64,000 bases of DNA. It comes from Channallabes apus. Its lineage: Eukaryota; Chordata; Actinopteri; Siluriformes; Clariidae. Below are positions 1 through 13,300 of the stretch, piece by piece. The stretch lies in the NCBI GenBank assembly GCA_030522415.1, contig CM060107.1, positions 49,134,307-49,198,306 of the forward strand, in the 5' to 3' direction. Below the pieces are notes generated by a model that worked only from the letters and a program-made list of their open reading frames with translations, was not told where the DNA came from and ran no database searches. Numbering within the stretch: position 1 is the stretch's first letter; the number at the start of each line of letters is the position of its first letter. A program made the translations under genes and the position numbers.

Positions 1-352
1 GGTTATAAGGAATATTGAATAAGAATAGAAATATTGGGCAGGATTGGGATTCGTGGCAAGCTTCTATTGTGATATCCACTGAAATATTTATGGGACATTT
101 ACCTTTATGGAATGAAGCAGACAGTTGTAAGAAAAACACTCAGACATTTATGAAGCTGATTTTTTCCCTATAGATTTATACAGTCTTAACAGGCGATTAC
201 GCAGTGACACACCCAATAGATTTCATCTCCATTTGGCACAGGATCAGCAGTGATGGAGGAAGTGCACATAAAATACTGTACAGTCGCAGGTTTTGATTAA
301 CCAACATGGATTATTACCTTGATCGTCATTTTTGAGGAGTCTAATCACACAT

Positions 353-655
353 TCATTCATCTTCTGTACCGTTTATCCTGTATTTAGGGTCGCGGGGACC
401 TGGAGCCTACACCCTGGACAGCGTGACAATCCATCGCAGAGCACATACACACACACGCACGCACACTATGGTCAATTTGCGAACGCCAATTAGCCTAATC
501 TGCATGTCTTTGGACTGTGGGAGGAAACCGGAGTACCCGGAGGAAACCCACCAAGCACGATGCACACAGAGACGGGAATTGAGCCTGGCCGGGAATCGAA
601 CCTGGACCCTGGAGGTGCAAGGCGACAGTGCTAACCACTACACCACCGTGCTGCC
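353..655 (-). mobile_element. Full-length tRNA-derived SINE (family A)
   Basis: Minus-strand copy of the commonest SINE here: tRNA-like head with A box TAGTGGTTAGC and B box GGTTCGATTCC, middle with TTTCCTCCCACAGTCC, and 3' end with GGTCGCGGG and a GAATGA-type tail. A 12-bp target duplication CTAATCACACAT lies at 341-352 and 656-667. Confidence 0.85.
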
Positions 656-667
656 CTAATCACACAT

Positions 668-1329
668 ATTTGAATTTATTTCAGTTTGTTCTTCAATATT
701 AGATTTTAGCCCTTCCACCTAAGATCACAATGAGCCGTCACTACTCCTTCCCAAAACCATCCTCCTTCAACAGACACAACAGATGGATTTCTTTTAATCT
801 TCTCATGAATAACAAACCCAATCCACTGCTCAAATGTAGATTTTGCACCTCAGGCAGTGATTCAAGATCAAACCAGATGTGGATATTCCACTTCTCTTAT
901 CCGCTGGCAGGTAGCTACAGTACCGTATGTCTGACTCATGAACAAATTGCTCCTTTGAACTGATTCTTTTTAACAAATGACGCAATCGACTCAGTGACCT
1001 GAGTGACATCGTTGTCGGACAAAACTAAAAGCTGACTTAAGGGGCGGAAATAAACAACATTATCAAATCTCCTTTATTATCGTTGATAAACTCTTCGAGT
1101 GAAAGCCATCAATTAACTGTCTTACTTGAACATGTTGAAGTAATTGTTTTCTACATGGACTGGCTTAGACTGAAAAACCAAACTCAAGATCCCATTAGAA
1201 ATGGCGGTAACACAGTGTGTTCCACAGCGACAAAGTAAAAACAGGTGTTTGGAGTGTTTTGTTAATTAAAAAAAGAATTAAGACTGAAACATCCCATTTA
1301 CTACTTAGACCCATCACTTAGTACTTGGT
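668..1329. other. Stretch without recognised genes
   Basis: Moderately AT-rich DNA with short open frames only. No splice-bounded exon, RNA gene or known repeat was recognised. The missing 5' exons of gabrr2 were looked for here without success. Confidence 0.5.
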
Positions 1330-2080
1330 TAAAGCTCCTTTGGCAGCAACGACGGCCTCTCAAGGCTGCTTGTGAATGAATCTACAAGCTTGGCAAACTT
1401 TGCTTTTGGAAGCTTCTCCTATATTTCTTGACAGAATCGTTCAAGCTCAACCAGGTTGGATGGGCACAGCCATTTTCAGGTCCCTCCAGAGATTCTCTCT
1501 TAGGGCTTCAGGTCCGGCTTATGTTAGGGCCTCTCCAGGACTCTTACAGGGTTGTTCTGAAGTCAGGATAGGAAGTTAGGATAGCTCGTTATTTTTCTGC
1601 ATCCATTTACCTCTAAACTGACAAATGTCCCAGTTCAAGGTCACCGAAAAACATCAGAATAGCATGATGCTGCCACCACCGTGTTTGTCTGCAGGGATGG
1701 TTTTAATAAGGTGATGTGCAGCGCCTGATTCCTACAGTAATTCCATATAGTTCAATCTTCTTGACATCAGGCCAGAGTCCTTCAGGGGCTTTTTGGCAAA
1801 CTCCCAGTGGGCTGTCATGGTCCTTGAGAGGAATTTGAGAGTGCTTGGCCACTCTATGTCCAATTAATTCAGTTATGCACAGGTGGACTCCAGTCAAGCG
1901 GTAGAAGCATCTCAAGGACCACTGCTCAGAGTAGGATGCACCAATGCTCAACTCCAAGGCATAGCAAAGAGGAGTCTGGATACTTGTATATTTGAAAATG
2001 GTATATTTCACTCTTTCTTCTTTTAATACATTTCGAGCACCTTTTTGTACTTTGTCATTGTGGATTGTTTTATGTAGAAT
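1330..2080 (-). mobile_element. Decayed Tc1-like transposon
   Basis: Degenerate, internally shortened remnant. On the minus strand, around 1690-1640, it encodes KHGGGSIML, the conserved Tc1 transposase block, followed by stops. Terminal inverted repeats are not clear. Confidence 0.6.
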
Positions 2081-2105
2081 GATAAAAAATAAAAGGGATT
2101 TTAAT

Positions 2106-2803
2106 TAGCACTGTCGGCTCGTACCTCAAGGGTCTGGGTTCAATTCCCGCTTCGGGGTCTATGTGCATTGAGTTTGCATGTTCTCCCTGTGGCGGCACGG
2201 TGGTGTAGTGGTTAGCACTGTCGCCTTGCACCTCCAGGGTCTGGGTTCGATTCCCCAGCCAGGATTCCCGTCTCTGTGTGCATGGAGTTTGCATGTTCTC
2301 CCCGTGCTTGGTGGGTTTCCTCCGGGTACTCCGGTTTCCTCCCACAGTCCAAAGATATGCAGGTTAGGCTAATTGGCGTTCCTAAATTGCCCATAGTGTG
2401 TGATTGGGTGTGTGAGTGTGTGTATGTGTGTGTGCCCTGCGATGGATTGGCACCTCGTTCCAGGGTGTACCCTGCCTAGTGCCCGAAGTCTCCTGGGATA
2501 GGCTCCAGGTCCCCCGCGACCCTGATCACAGGATTAAGTGGTATAGAAAATGAATGAATAAATGAATGAATGTTCTCCCTGTACTTGGTGGATTTCCTCC
2601 AGGTACTCCCGTTTCCTCCAACAGTTCAAAAACCTGCAGATTAGGCTAATTGGCGTTTCCAAATTGTAGTGTATGTGTGCCCTGTAATGGATTGGCACGC
2701 CTGGGATAGGCTCCAGTCCCCTCCTCCCCACCCACCCACCCCCGTGATCCTGTATACAGGATAAAGCGGTATTGACAATGAGTGAGTGAATAAGTAATAG
2801 AAG
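2106..2803 (+). mobile_element. SINE family A copy split by a younger SINE
   Basis: Truncated plus-strand SINE (2106-2177 and 2583-2803), interrupted at 2191-2569. Its B box is seen as GGTTCAATTCCC near 2137. The two halves join at the motif GTTCTCCCTGT. Confidence 0.75.
2191..2569 (+). mobile_element. SINE family A inserted inside another SINE
   Basis: Nearly complete copy beginning GGCGGCACGGTGGTGTAG and ending in GAATGAAT repeats. It is flanked by a 13-bp target duplication ATGTTCTCCCTGT at 2178-2190 and 2570-2582, so it entered an existing SINE. Confidence 0.85.
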
Positions 2804-4356
2804 GGCATATGACAATGGACCAAAATTGTAAAATGTATTGCACTTGAAAAAATATTACACTGCAAAAATGGTAAGGTTTGTACTTTCTCTATAGGCAGTT
2901 TGCTAGATTGTTGAAATAGGTGTATGGAAAATTGGAAAATTATTAGCAAAGTATATACAGTAACATCAATACTGGGCACACAGTACAAGCTTAAATGTGT
3001 GTTAACACGGTATAATTTGGAAGTTGGGAAAAACTGGATGTTCGTTTATTGAAAGTAATTTTATTGAAATCTGATAGAAGGGGAGGAGTAGTGCCAGGTG
3101 TGGCTATAACCTGAGATTCTACCAGAACCTGACCTGGAGGGAGGTAAGGATAGGAGAGAGGCAGCTAGATGAATTCAGAATACGGCATATGAGCAAATCA
3201 TGCCAGTCTGGAGAGCTGACAGGTGGCATATTGTGTCAGCGTGGGACATGTAAGCACACAGCTGGGACAGGGCTGAGAGTTAATGCTACTGCTTTCAGAT
3301 AACAGATAATGTATAATAGTTTCAGAAAGCTGCTACATACAATGGCGTGAGTGCTGAGAGATCAATAGCCCATGTTCTAATGCTGCATAAGTGAGCATAC
3401 AGTGTGTCTGATTCATGTGTTTAACAAAAGGACAAGGTTGAATCTGAATCGATTCAAATCCAGCAGGCTGTAATGTAAATGATTAAAGGGATAGCTACTA
3501 GGTCGTTAGGTAATTTTGTCACTAGCCTTAAATAAACTCTTTCAGAAGCTGAGGATCAGCACTCTGCAGAAGGAAAGCAAGAATACTGCAAGACTCCTGG
3601 ATTAGATTTCTTCATGTATTCCTTCCAGCAATAAAAAAATAATTACAGGAAATACATAAGAAAAAAATATTTAGGTTGGTTGATTTTTCAGGCGTGTTTT
3701 GAATTATTGCATGATCTAAATTCTAGATGAGTTTTACATTACCGAGGGACATCCTGATATCCTGCTGTAGAAGTTCCACTCATGACTCAATTGGTTCCAC
3801 AGGGATTCAAACTCATCAAGGCCTTGAAGCAGGAAAGTGGTCATTATATTTTATCCATCAAGTGCCACCACTGGATTTAAGTTTAGGTGCAGTCATGCAG
3901 TAAAATGGTTTTAATAACAAATGCATTCATATATTCAGCAAAAAGAATTTACATTTTATCTCCCAGAGGACTGGACATGCTTAACCGAAATTAAGATCAT
4001 TTGTGCAAGACAGTTTTCCTTGTGGAATCCTTCAGGGAACACCAGTCTTGTCCAGTCTTGTTAATGTTAGCAGATGTCTTCAGCCCAACACATTTAAAAA
4101 TGGCTCTTGGGGTGTCGTTTGAATTGGTAATGTTTCCAGCTTCCTGTAACGAGTCTACTTTTTCTGACAAGGAAAATCTCTCTGTTGTATGATTAGACAT
4201 ATAGATTTGGATACATACGTATGTATTTCAGTATAAGGACAAAAAAAAAAAAAAAAAGCCTTTAGGGCACTGTATGGCTTATTAATGCCTGCTCATTCGT
4301 TTGGAGGATTTGCTGTTGAGTTATTTATGTCTACAAGTGCTTATTTTGGCCTCCAG
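2804..4356. other. Non-coding stretch upstream of first visible gabrr2 exon
   Basis: Intron or upstream DNA of gabrr2. It contains a poly(A) run near 4240-4257 but no recognisable exon; in particular, no counterpart of the gabrr1 RPGFGG exon was found. Confidence 0.5.
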
Positions 4357-7300
4357 GTCCAGCGGTTCCTGTGGGTGTGGATGTGCAGGTGGAGAGCTTG
4401 GACAGCATCTCAGAAGTGGACATGGTGAGATGACAGCACTGAACCTCTAAGAGCAGGATTAAATACAGTATATATATCTGTATCTAAATAGCTATACAGT
4501 ACATAGATACATCGATCAGCCATGAAACTGATTTAGCGATTATATACCAGAAAAGGCTCAGGTGACAGGATCATGGGCGCCCAAGTCTCATTTAATGCCT
4601 TGAGGAGCAAAAGCTAGCAAAACTTACTGAAAATAATCAATGCTGGCTACAATAGGTCGGCACCAGAACACATTGTGAACCAAAGCCAACCACACATGAG
4701 GCTCCACAGACAAAGAGCCAGAGGACACCCAATCGGTGTCCAAATTCTCCTGATCTCAATGCAAATGAGCACCCATAGGATGCGTCAGACAGACAAACCC
4801 AATCCACATTGGCCCTACAGGATCCACTGCACCCAAAAGATCCTTTGCTAATGTCTTGGTGCCAGACACTCAACACATCCCCAGAGATCTTTTGGATTCA
4901 TGCTCGTATAGGCCAGAACTATACCACTGGCACAAGGAGGACCTACACAATATCGGGCATAAGCTCTTGCACTATAATATTACAGGGTTAATAGGCTGAT
5001 CATTACTATTAATCGGCTGATCAGTATACGGTATGCTATATTCCCAAAAATATTCACTCGCCTGCCTTCACATGCATATGAACTTGAGTAAGATCCAGTT
5101 CTTAATCCATTTAATATTATGTTATATAACAGCTTCAAATCCTCTATGAAGGTTTATGAGTGTGTTTATGGGAATTCTTGACCATTCTTCCAGAAGCACA
5201 TTTGTGAGGTCAGGCACTGATGTTGGACGAGAACGCATGGCTCAAAGTCTCCGCTCTACTTCATCCCAAAGTTGTTCTATCGGGTTGAGGTCAGGACTAA
5301 AGTTCGACCACACCAGACTTGCTCATCCATGTCTTCATGGACCTTGCTTTGTGCGCTGGTGTTCAGTCATGTTGGAAATGGAAGGAGCTGTCCTCAAACT
5401 GTTCCCACAAAGTTGGAAGCATGAAGATGTGCAACATGTCTTGGTATGCTGAAACATACTGTACACAAGAGTTCCTTTCACTGGAGCCGAGAACAATGAC
5501 TGAAAAACAACACACCAGTTCCAACATGACAAGCAAGGTCCATAAAGAAGCTGAAAAAGATGAGCCGACATTATATAAAATTCTATGGACTAAGAATTGG
5601 ATGTTACTCCAGTGTACAGGTCCTTCTCAAAAAAATTTGCATATTGTGATAAAGTTAATTATTTTCTGTAATGTACTGATAAACATTAGACTTTCATATA
5701 TTTTAGATTCATTACACACAAACTGAAGTAGTTCAAGCCTTTTATTGTTTTAATATTGATGATTGTGGCATACAGCTCATGAAAACCCAAAATCCCTATC
5801 TCAAAAAATTAGCATATCATGAATAGGTTCTCTAAACGAGCTATTAACCTAATCATCTGAATCAACTAATTAACTCTAAACACCTGCAAAAGATTCCTGA
5901 GGCTTTTAAAAACTCCCAGCCTGGTTCATTACTCAAAACCGCAATCATGGGTAAGACTGCCGACCTGACTGCTGTCCAGAAGGCCATCATTGACACCCTC
6001 AAGCAAGAGGGTAAGACACAGAAAGAGATTTCTGAACGAATAGGCTGTTCCCAGAGTGCTGTATCAAGGCACCTCAGTGGGAAGTCTGTGGGAAGGAAAA
6101 AGTGTGGCAGAAAACGCTGCACAACGAGAAGAGGTGACCGGGCCCTGAGGAAGATTGTGGAGAAGGACCGATTCCAGACCTTGGGGGACCTGCGGAAGCA
6201 GTGGACTGAGTCTGGAGTAGAAACATCCAGAGCCACCGTGTACAGGCGTGTGCAGGAAATGGGCTACAAGTTGCAAATTTTGCATGTCATTCGGAAATCA
6301 AGGTGCCAGAGTCTGGAGGAAGACTGGGGAGAGGGAAATGCCAAAATGCCTGAAGTCCAGTGTCAAGTACCCACAGTCAGTGATGGTCTGGGGTGCCATG
6401 TCAGCTGCTGGTGTTGGTCCACTGTGTTTTATCAAGGGCAGGGTCAATGCAGCTAGCTATCAGGAGATTTTGGAGCACTTCATGCTTCCTTCTCCTGAAA
6501 AGCTTTATGGAGATGAAGATTTCATTTTTCAGCACGACCTGGCACCTGCTCACAGTGCCAAAACCACTGGTAAATGGTTTACTGACCATGGTATTACTGT
6601 GCTCAATTGGCCTGCCAACTCTCCTGACCTGAACCCCATAGAGAATCTGTGGGATATTGTGAAGAGGAAGTTGAGAGACACAAGACACAAGAATCTGGAT
6701 GAGCTTAAGGCTGCTATCGAAGCATCCTGGGCCTCCATAACACCTCAGCAGTGCCACAGGCTGATTACCTCCATGCCACGCCGCATTGAAGCAGTCATTT
6801 CTGCAAAAAAGGATTCCCGACCAAGTATTGAGTGCAGAACTGAACATAATTATTTGAAGGTTGACTTTTTTGTATTAAAAACACTTTTCTTTTATTGGTC
6901 GGATGAAATATGCTAATTTTTTGAGATAGGGATTTTGGGTTTTCATGAGCTGTATGCCACAATCATCAATATTAAAACAATAAAAGGTTTGAACTACTTC
7001 AGTTGTGTGTAATGAATCTAAAATAGATGATAAAAATAAAGTCTAATGTTTATCAGTACATTACAGAAAATAATGAACTTTATCACAATATGCTAATTTT
7101 TTGAGAAGGGCCTGTATATGTAAATGAAAGCAGGCGAGGGAACACTTTTGGCAATATAGTGTATGAATATCTGTGGAATATGTAGAATTATAATATACAG
7201 GGAGGGCACTATTCTTGGTCCAGTTAATTTCTGAAAATATCTACCTTAGATACTTTATTTATTTTTTTTTAATTATCTTATAAAGCTATTTAGCTTTAGT

Positions 7301-10300
7301 TAAAAACCATCTGCCAAGGTGCTAAGATTGCAGCTCATACAGTATGTAGCTGGATAGTCCCCAACAGTATAATACAGCCAACTGGTGTTGCTATAGACAG
7401 TTTATAAATAGCGTTTTGGTAATGTACATCATTGTAGTGTAGTGGTTCTGCACATTTGAATATATTTCTGAATATTTCTTTTGTTTGTGATGGTATCCAG
7501 TATACGCTTCGATAGCCTTTACTCAATTGGTCCCGCTGTTTGAATGGTCATGGGGATTTGCTGTTATGTAATATAGTAAGGAGGAAGGAAATAAGAATGA
7601 GTCATCCAAACAGACAGCGTATACGGTTTGCCCGGTGATAGAGGACGGAATTAACCAGAATCCCCCCATCTGCCCATGGCCAGAGAGACTCTAATCTCAG
7701 ACACACTACACTGATGCCACCAGATACTGATGTTACACAGTGTTAGGAATGCAAGAGATTTCCCATGACTGCATGCCAAATCCAACGTACAGAAGTAAGC
7801 ATGCTTTAAAATTATTTAAAGTCCATGCATTGGCCAGTGTCACTTTAATTATTATGTTTCCAGTTAAAAAAAGAGGGGACTGTTAGGATGCTCGGATGCA
7901 GGGGAAACTTAATGGCAGCCGGGTATTAAAGTGTCAAAGTTCTGTTTGTTTTGAGGGTGTGTCCTGGTTTGACTCATGGTTTCAGTCAAAGGGACTAGAA
8001 ACAGTGCTTCCTCTGGGATGGATTAGTGGATTATTCTGGGATTTTCAGAAATCTGCCTTTCTTCTGAGCTCTCTCTTTCAGTGACCTGTACTTGACTGAA
8101 TAACCCTGAGTCCTTCAATAGCTAAACGCTGATCAAATGGCAACACATTCCAACAGATGTAGCAGTTTTGTTGTGGTATACCTGATCAGTAATATCTATT
8201 ACTCCTATCCCAGGACTTCACCATGACCCTATATTTGAGGCATTACTGGAAGGATGAGCGCTTGTCATTCCCAAGCACCACCAACAAGAGCATGACTTTT
8301 GATGGTCGGTTGGTGAAAAAGATCTGGGTTCCAGATGTTTTCTTCGTCCACTCTAAACGCTCCTTCATACATGACACCACCACGGACAACATCATGCTCA
8401 GGGTTTATCCTGATGGACATGTTTTGTACAGCCTAAGGTAAGGAGATGTTCAAGCCAACCCAAGAAATGTGCTTATTGAGGAATTGACCATAAGCACTTT
8501 TCTTTGATTTCTTCTTGTGGTTGTTGTATATACTTGTAGTGCAGTGATGCAGTGATGAGACTTTTAGCCATAAAAGACAATCCCAGCTAAGATGGTTTAG
8601 AGGCGACTGTAGCCGTAATGGAACATTCAAAACCTGATCCTTTAGTCACCCTAACTTATTCATACTTATGGCATTTGGCAGACGCCCTTATCCAAACCGA
8701 TTTACATTTGATCTCATTGTACTTCTGAGCAGTAGAGCGTTAATGAGCGTTATCCTGTGCTCAAGTGCCCAACAGTGGCGACTTAATGGTACAGGGGTTT
8801 GAACCTGGGACCTTACAAACAGCAGTCCAATGCCTGAACCTCTGCAAGCTACAGTATAAAGTAGGCAGTAAGATCATCGCACTGGCGTACTGAGAAAACT
8901 TTCTATCTTGATGGTATACAAGCGCTAGTGAAACACCGGGATAAGTGCATTAGTGTACTGTAGCAGCGGATTATATAGAGAAATAAAGTGAGTTTTTACT
9001 CTCATAACTCTCAAAAAGAAAAAAAACTAAGTCGTTTTATGAAAGGGAAGTTCCATGAATAAGGCAATATGGATGTAATAATATCTCCTTTGTAGGGCAG
9101 TGGTATTACAGTGGTAAAGTAATTAGTCTACAGATTTGGTCCAAAAAAAACCTCAATGTCCAAAATGCCACGCTTGGATCCTTGATGCAAGACTTGAAAA
9201 GCTTACTTGAGTTAGGTTAAGTTTAAAAGCCTTTTTGTTTTTATTAACCAGCCTAATTAGGGGATCAAACGGTTAAGGCTGTGGGTTACAGTACAGCGTT
9301 ACTGATCAGAATGGCGGGGGTTCAAACCCCAGCACTGCACTGTTTAGTGCTGTATCCCGCCTGACCCTGTGCTCTGACCCTGTGCTTCCTAAATGGGATA
9401 TCTGAAAAAACAATAATTCCACTGTGCTGTAACATACATGTGACCAATAATTGAATATTATTATTATTATTTTGTGTTATAGTACTTCTCACCTGTTTTT
9501 TTTTTTTTTGTCATGCAGGGTGACAGTGACTGCAGCGTGTAACATGGACTTCAGTCGCTTCCCTCTTGACACACAAACCTGCACACTGGAGCTAGAAAGC
9601 TGTATGTTAAAAAAAAAAAGTTATGTCTGCTATTTATATGTATATATTTTCCGTACATACTGTACTGTACACACGTCTATATATGTTTATATACAGTAAG
9701 CGACTGGTTTTCTGTGTGCAGATGCCTACACGGACGAGGATCTTATGCTTTACTGGAAAAGTGGAGATGAGTCCCTAAGCATAGACGATAAGATTTCGCT
9801 CTCCCAGTTCCTTATTCAGAAGTTCCACACCACCTCCAGACTGGCCTTCTACAGTAGTACCGGTACTGTACCGTTCTTGTGGGGCATAAAAACATGAAGC
9901 CTTAAGTCCTTTAATCTGCTTAGCGGCTCCTGACATATTAAACATGTTTAATATTTGTGGCTCAACATCCTGTAATTTCAACCACCTGATGTTTCTTCAT
10001 GGAACATTCATTTGAGATCCCAGGTTCCTACTGTATAATCATGTTGATTAGTTGAGGCTGTGATTTAGGAATATACTATTGAAGTGTGCCGTGTTTATTC
10101 TGTTCTATCCGGTCCTTCTACAGTATGAATGTTCACATTTTCATCAGTGGTGCCAGGATTTTTGATTGCTTCATGTCTGAAACGCTGACCTCCCAGGAAC
10201 TCCTCCAATGGTCCAGATATGTGGAAATGGCTTGGAGTGAGGTGAGGTCAGGATGGTATGGGGATGTGTCAATAACTCCCGGCCAAGTTCCTGTAATGTG

Positions 10301-13300
10301 CAAGTGATGTTTGTGAATGATTGTGTCTACAGTCTCTTGCGCAAGTTGGCGACAAGTCATTTTTTTTAAGGATTAAGCGTCCAACCGCTGAATGTTCACA
10401 GGAACTACTGCAGTGGGCTCCGAGCCACATCAGCCTGGATCGTCATTCACGGACGTACGACTTTCTTTAAAACCACTCCGATGCTTTACTGAGGCTGAGT
10501 GTCTCATCACTGTACTGCGCTTGAAGTCTTCTGTAAATTTTAATCGATTATCCTGGAAGTCCTGGTTTGACATGAACACCCCTCCTATTTCAATTGATCT
10601 GTGATTTGCTTGATCATTAACTAATTTGTTAATGTTTGTTGATGATTAACGCTTTGATCCCCCTCCTCTTGCAGGTTGGTACAACCGCCTGTACATCAAC
10701 TTCACCCTGAGACGTCACATTTTCTTCTTCCTGCTGCAGACCTACTTTCCCGCCACTCTGATGGTCATGCTGTCCTGGGTGTCCTTCTGGATCGACCGCC
10801 GTGCCGTCCCTGCCAGGGTTTCTTTAGGTACAGGATACGCAGATCATTTGGCGCAGTTTAGTAAACGTTTAGCAAATGAACCTTATTGGTAAGACTTCCC
10901 TGCATGATGTAGCTCCATAGGTGTAGTTCTTCTTATATATTTACTAGAATGATTTTTATTAGAAGTTGTTTCTTACCATGAAGTTTATGTGCAATGTTCC
11001 AGATAATTAAAAATAAAGCAAAAAAATCCACTTCAAGCAAACAATATTTCAATACTCATTTATTCATTTTCATCCCGTCTGGGTGAATCCTCTCCCCCAT
11101 GAACTGTTCTTTACCAGAAGCTGAATAAATGCAATTCTGTGTTTGCTGAGATGAAAATTCTTGCATTTGTTTGAAATGAGCGCAGAGCCTGAAACCAAGT
11201 TAGTAAAGGATTTTTAATCAGCATGACAAACAGCAGCTGTTCCTCTTACAAATATAGTTTATACAAATTAAAAGAAATTAGTTGAATGGAACATTTTAAA
11301 ACCAAGACGCTTACATGTGAGTGATGGAATGCTCCTCATAGGACTACTGATTGAGGTTTATGGTTTAATTGAGATTACTATATGGCCAGTGGGGTAGTAC
11401 AGATGTTAATGCAACGCTAATGTTTTTTGTAGGGCTTGTAGTTGTTTTTATATTAGAGTTACTGCTAAAGTAACACATACAGTATAAACGACACTCACTG
11501 ACATGAGCCATAATTCATAACAGTGAAACATTTCTTAAATGATGAAAATAAATGGACAGTGTAATATTGTTATGTAAGTTATGGTGCTTGCAACACTTTT
11601 TATAGCTAGAATTCAAAAATGACATTAATCAGTGCGATTACGAATTTGCCTCTGCAATTGCACAATATCACACTATAGGGAGTGCTGTTGTACTGAATAT
11701 CAGCACGGCTGTGTTGCGGCCACAGGCGCAGTCTGAGTGCTGAAGATATCACAGTCACATTGATATTCAGTACAACAGTACAACTCCCGTGTGATGATGC
11801 TTTTATGCAGCAGTTCGTTCTACAAACATCGTTTATTATCAACAGATAATTTTTTTGTTTATTATTCAGGTATTTTGCTCCAACAACGCATTATTCTTCC
11901 CCAACTGGAGGAACTAGCATTAATTGCATTAATGTCATGAATTAGTCAAAAGATAAGGAGAATAAATTATGCAGGTGATGGACATTGCTGAGATATAGGA
12001 TTAAAATAGCGTTAAATGGGAAGCTAGTGCGTTAAGTAGGGTGCACAATCCTTTATTCTACATTCTAAGTAGTGCCCTTGATCAGGGGTTAGAGAGAGAC
12101 TAGGGAATCAGCCTTCTGTTAGAAGCTAATTACTAAGGAGAGAAAGTATTGTTTTAGATTATACAACTAACTTTATTAGATTTGTTTTCTTGGCTTTTAT
12201 GACTGGTTTTGAATGTGGGTTTTGGCAGGCAGCTTCTCTCACCTCTTTCCAATACTTTCACCTAGGGGTGGGCAATATAACCAAAATCTTCTATCACGGT
12301 AGAAGCAATTTTGTACCTTGATAACGATATATATCACAATATTGCAATTTGTATTGGAAAATGCATAAATAAAAATTCAAACACTGTGAATTGCTGAGGT
12401 TTGCCGCATTTTTTTTTTAGTGCACTTGCGTACCTTCTAAATCACGTTCGTCTCATTCGTATCACTTTTCTTATTCCCAAACCAATTCTACACCACAGAC
12501 GAGGCACCTTTTTTCTTTACAATCTCCTCGTTGTTGGTTTCGTCACATGTAAGTAAACTCACTGCTGCTGCAGCGTCTTCTTCCATTGTCGAAGTGTATG
12601 TGAAGCCAAACACATCAAAAGTGGGACGAAACCGTGGCACCCGATTGAACCAAATATCTACGTGGCCCAGTGGACAGTGCAGCGCGACTATCTGAATAGC
12701 GCAGAGATTATCTGGTTTATTCGCGCAGCCCGGTGGATCGCGCAGCGCGGATTAACTTTAATTTGGTCTGCCCAGGCCGGCTCAATCGGGTGCCACGGTT
12801 TCGTCACACTTTAGATGTGTTTGGCTTCCCATAGAAGTGAATGTGTATTGCGTGGTTACTTAACGTGCAACATCACTTGATCTCAACCGCGATTAAGACG
12901 ATAGACCAAAATCTCAATTGGTTGACAAATTTCTACCGGTTAACTGTGTATACCGGTATACCGCCCACTCCTACTTTCACCCATGGTGCAACCGACAGTT
13001 AGTGTAATTAAAAATTGTTAGAACACCTGTGATGCAGGGGCCTCAGGGATCACGAGTTCGATTCCCGGGTGATGCTGTAACCTCTCGCAGCCGGAGGTCT
13101 AGAGAGAGCTGATTGGCCGAGCTCTCTCAGAGGGGAGGGAAGTGGGCTCACGCAAGCAGAAGGAGCGGATAGCGTTGTCCTCTGAGCGTGTTACTCCGCC
13201 CCCAACAGTGCGTGAGCGAGCAGTTCGAAAAGATGCGGCTAGCGTCACGAGTTTGTCTTCGGCCCTCCTGAATGAGTGGTAGTAGTAGCTATGGGAGCCC

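Noticed and set aside
2191..2300. tRNA gene (A and B boxes present)
   Set aside because: The boxes belong to a SINE head: the sequence runs on for over 300 bp, has target duplications and recurs many times. No cloverleaf with a clear anticodon stem was found.
1..4356. 5' exons of gabrr2
   Set aside because: Searched for the RPxFGG exon and a signal peptide exon with proper splice sites; none found, so they likely lie outside the window.
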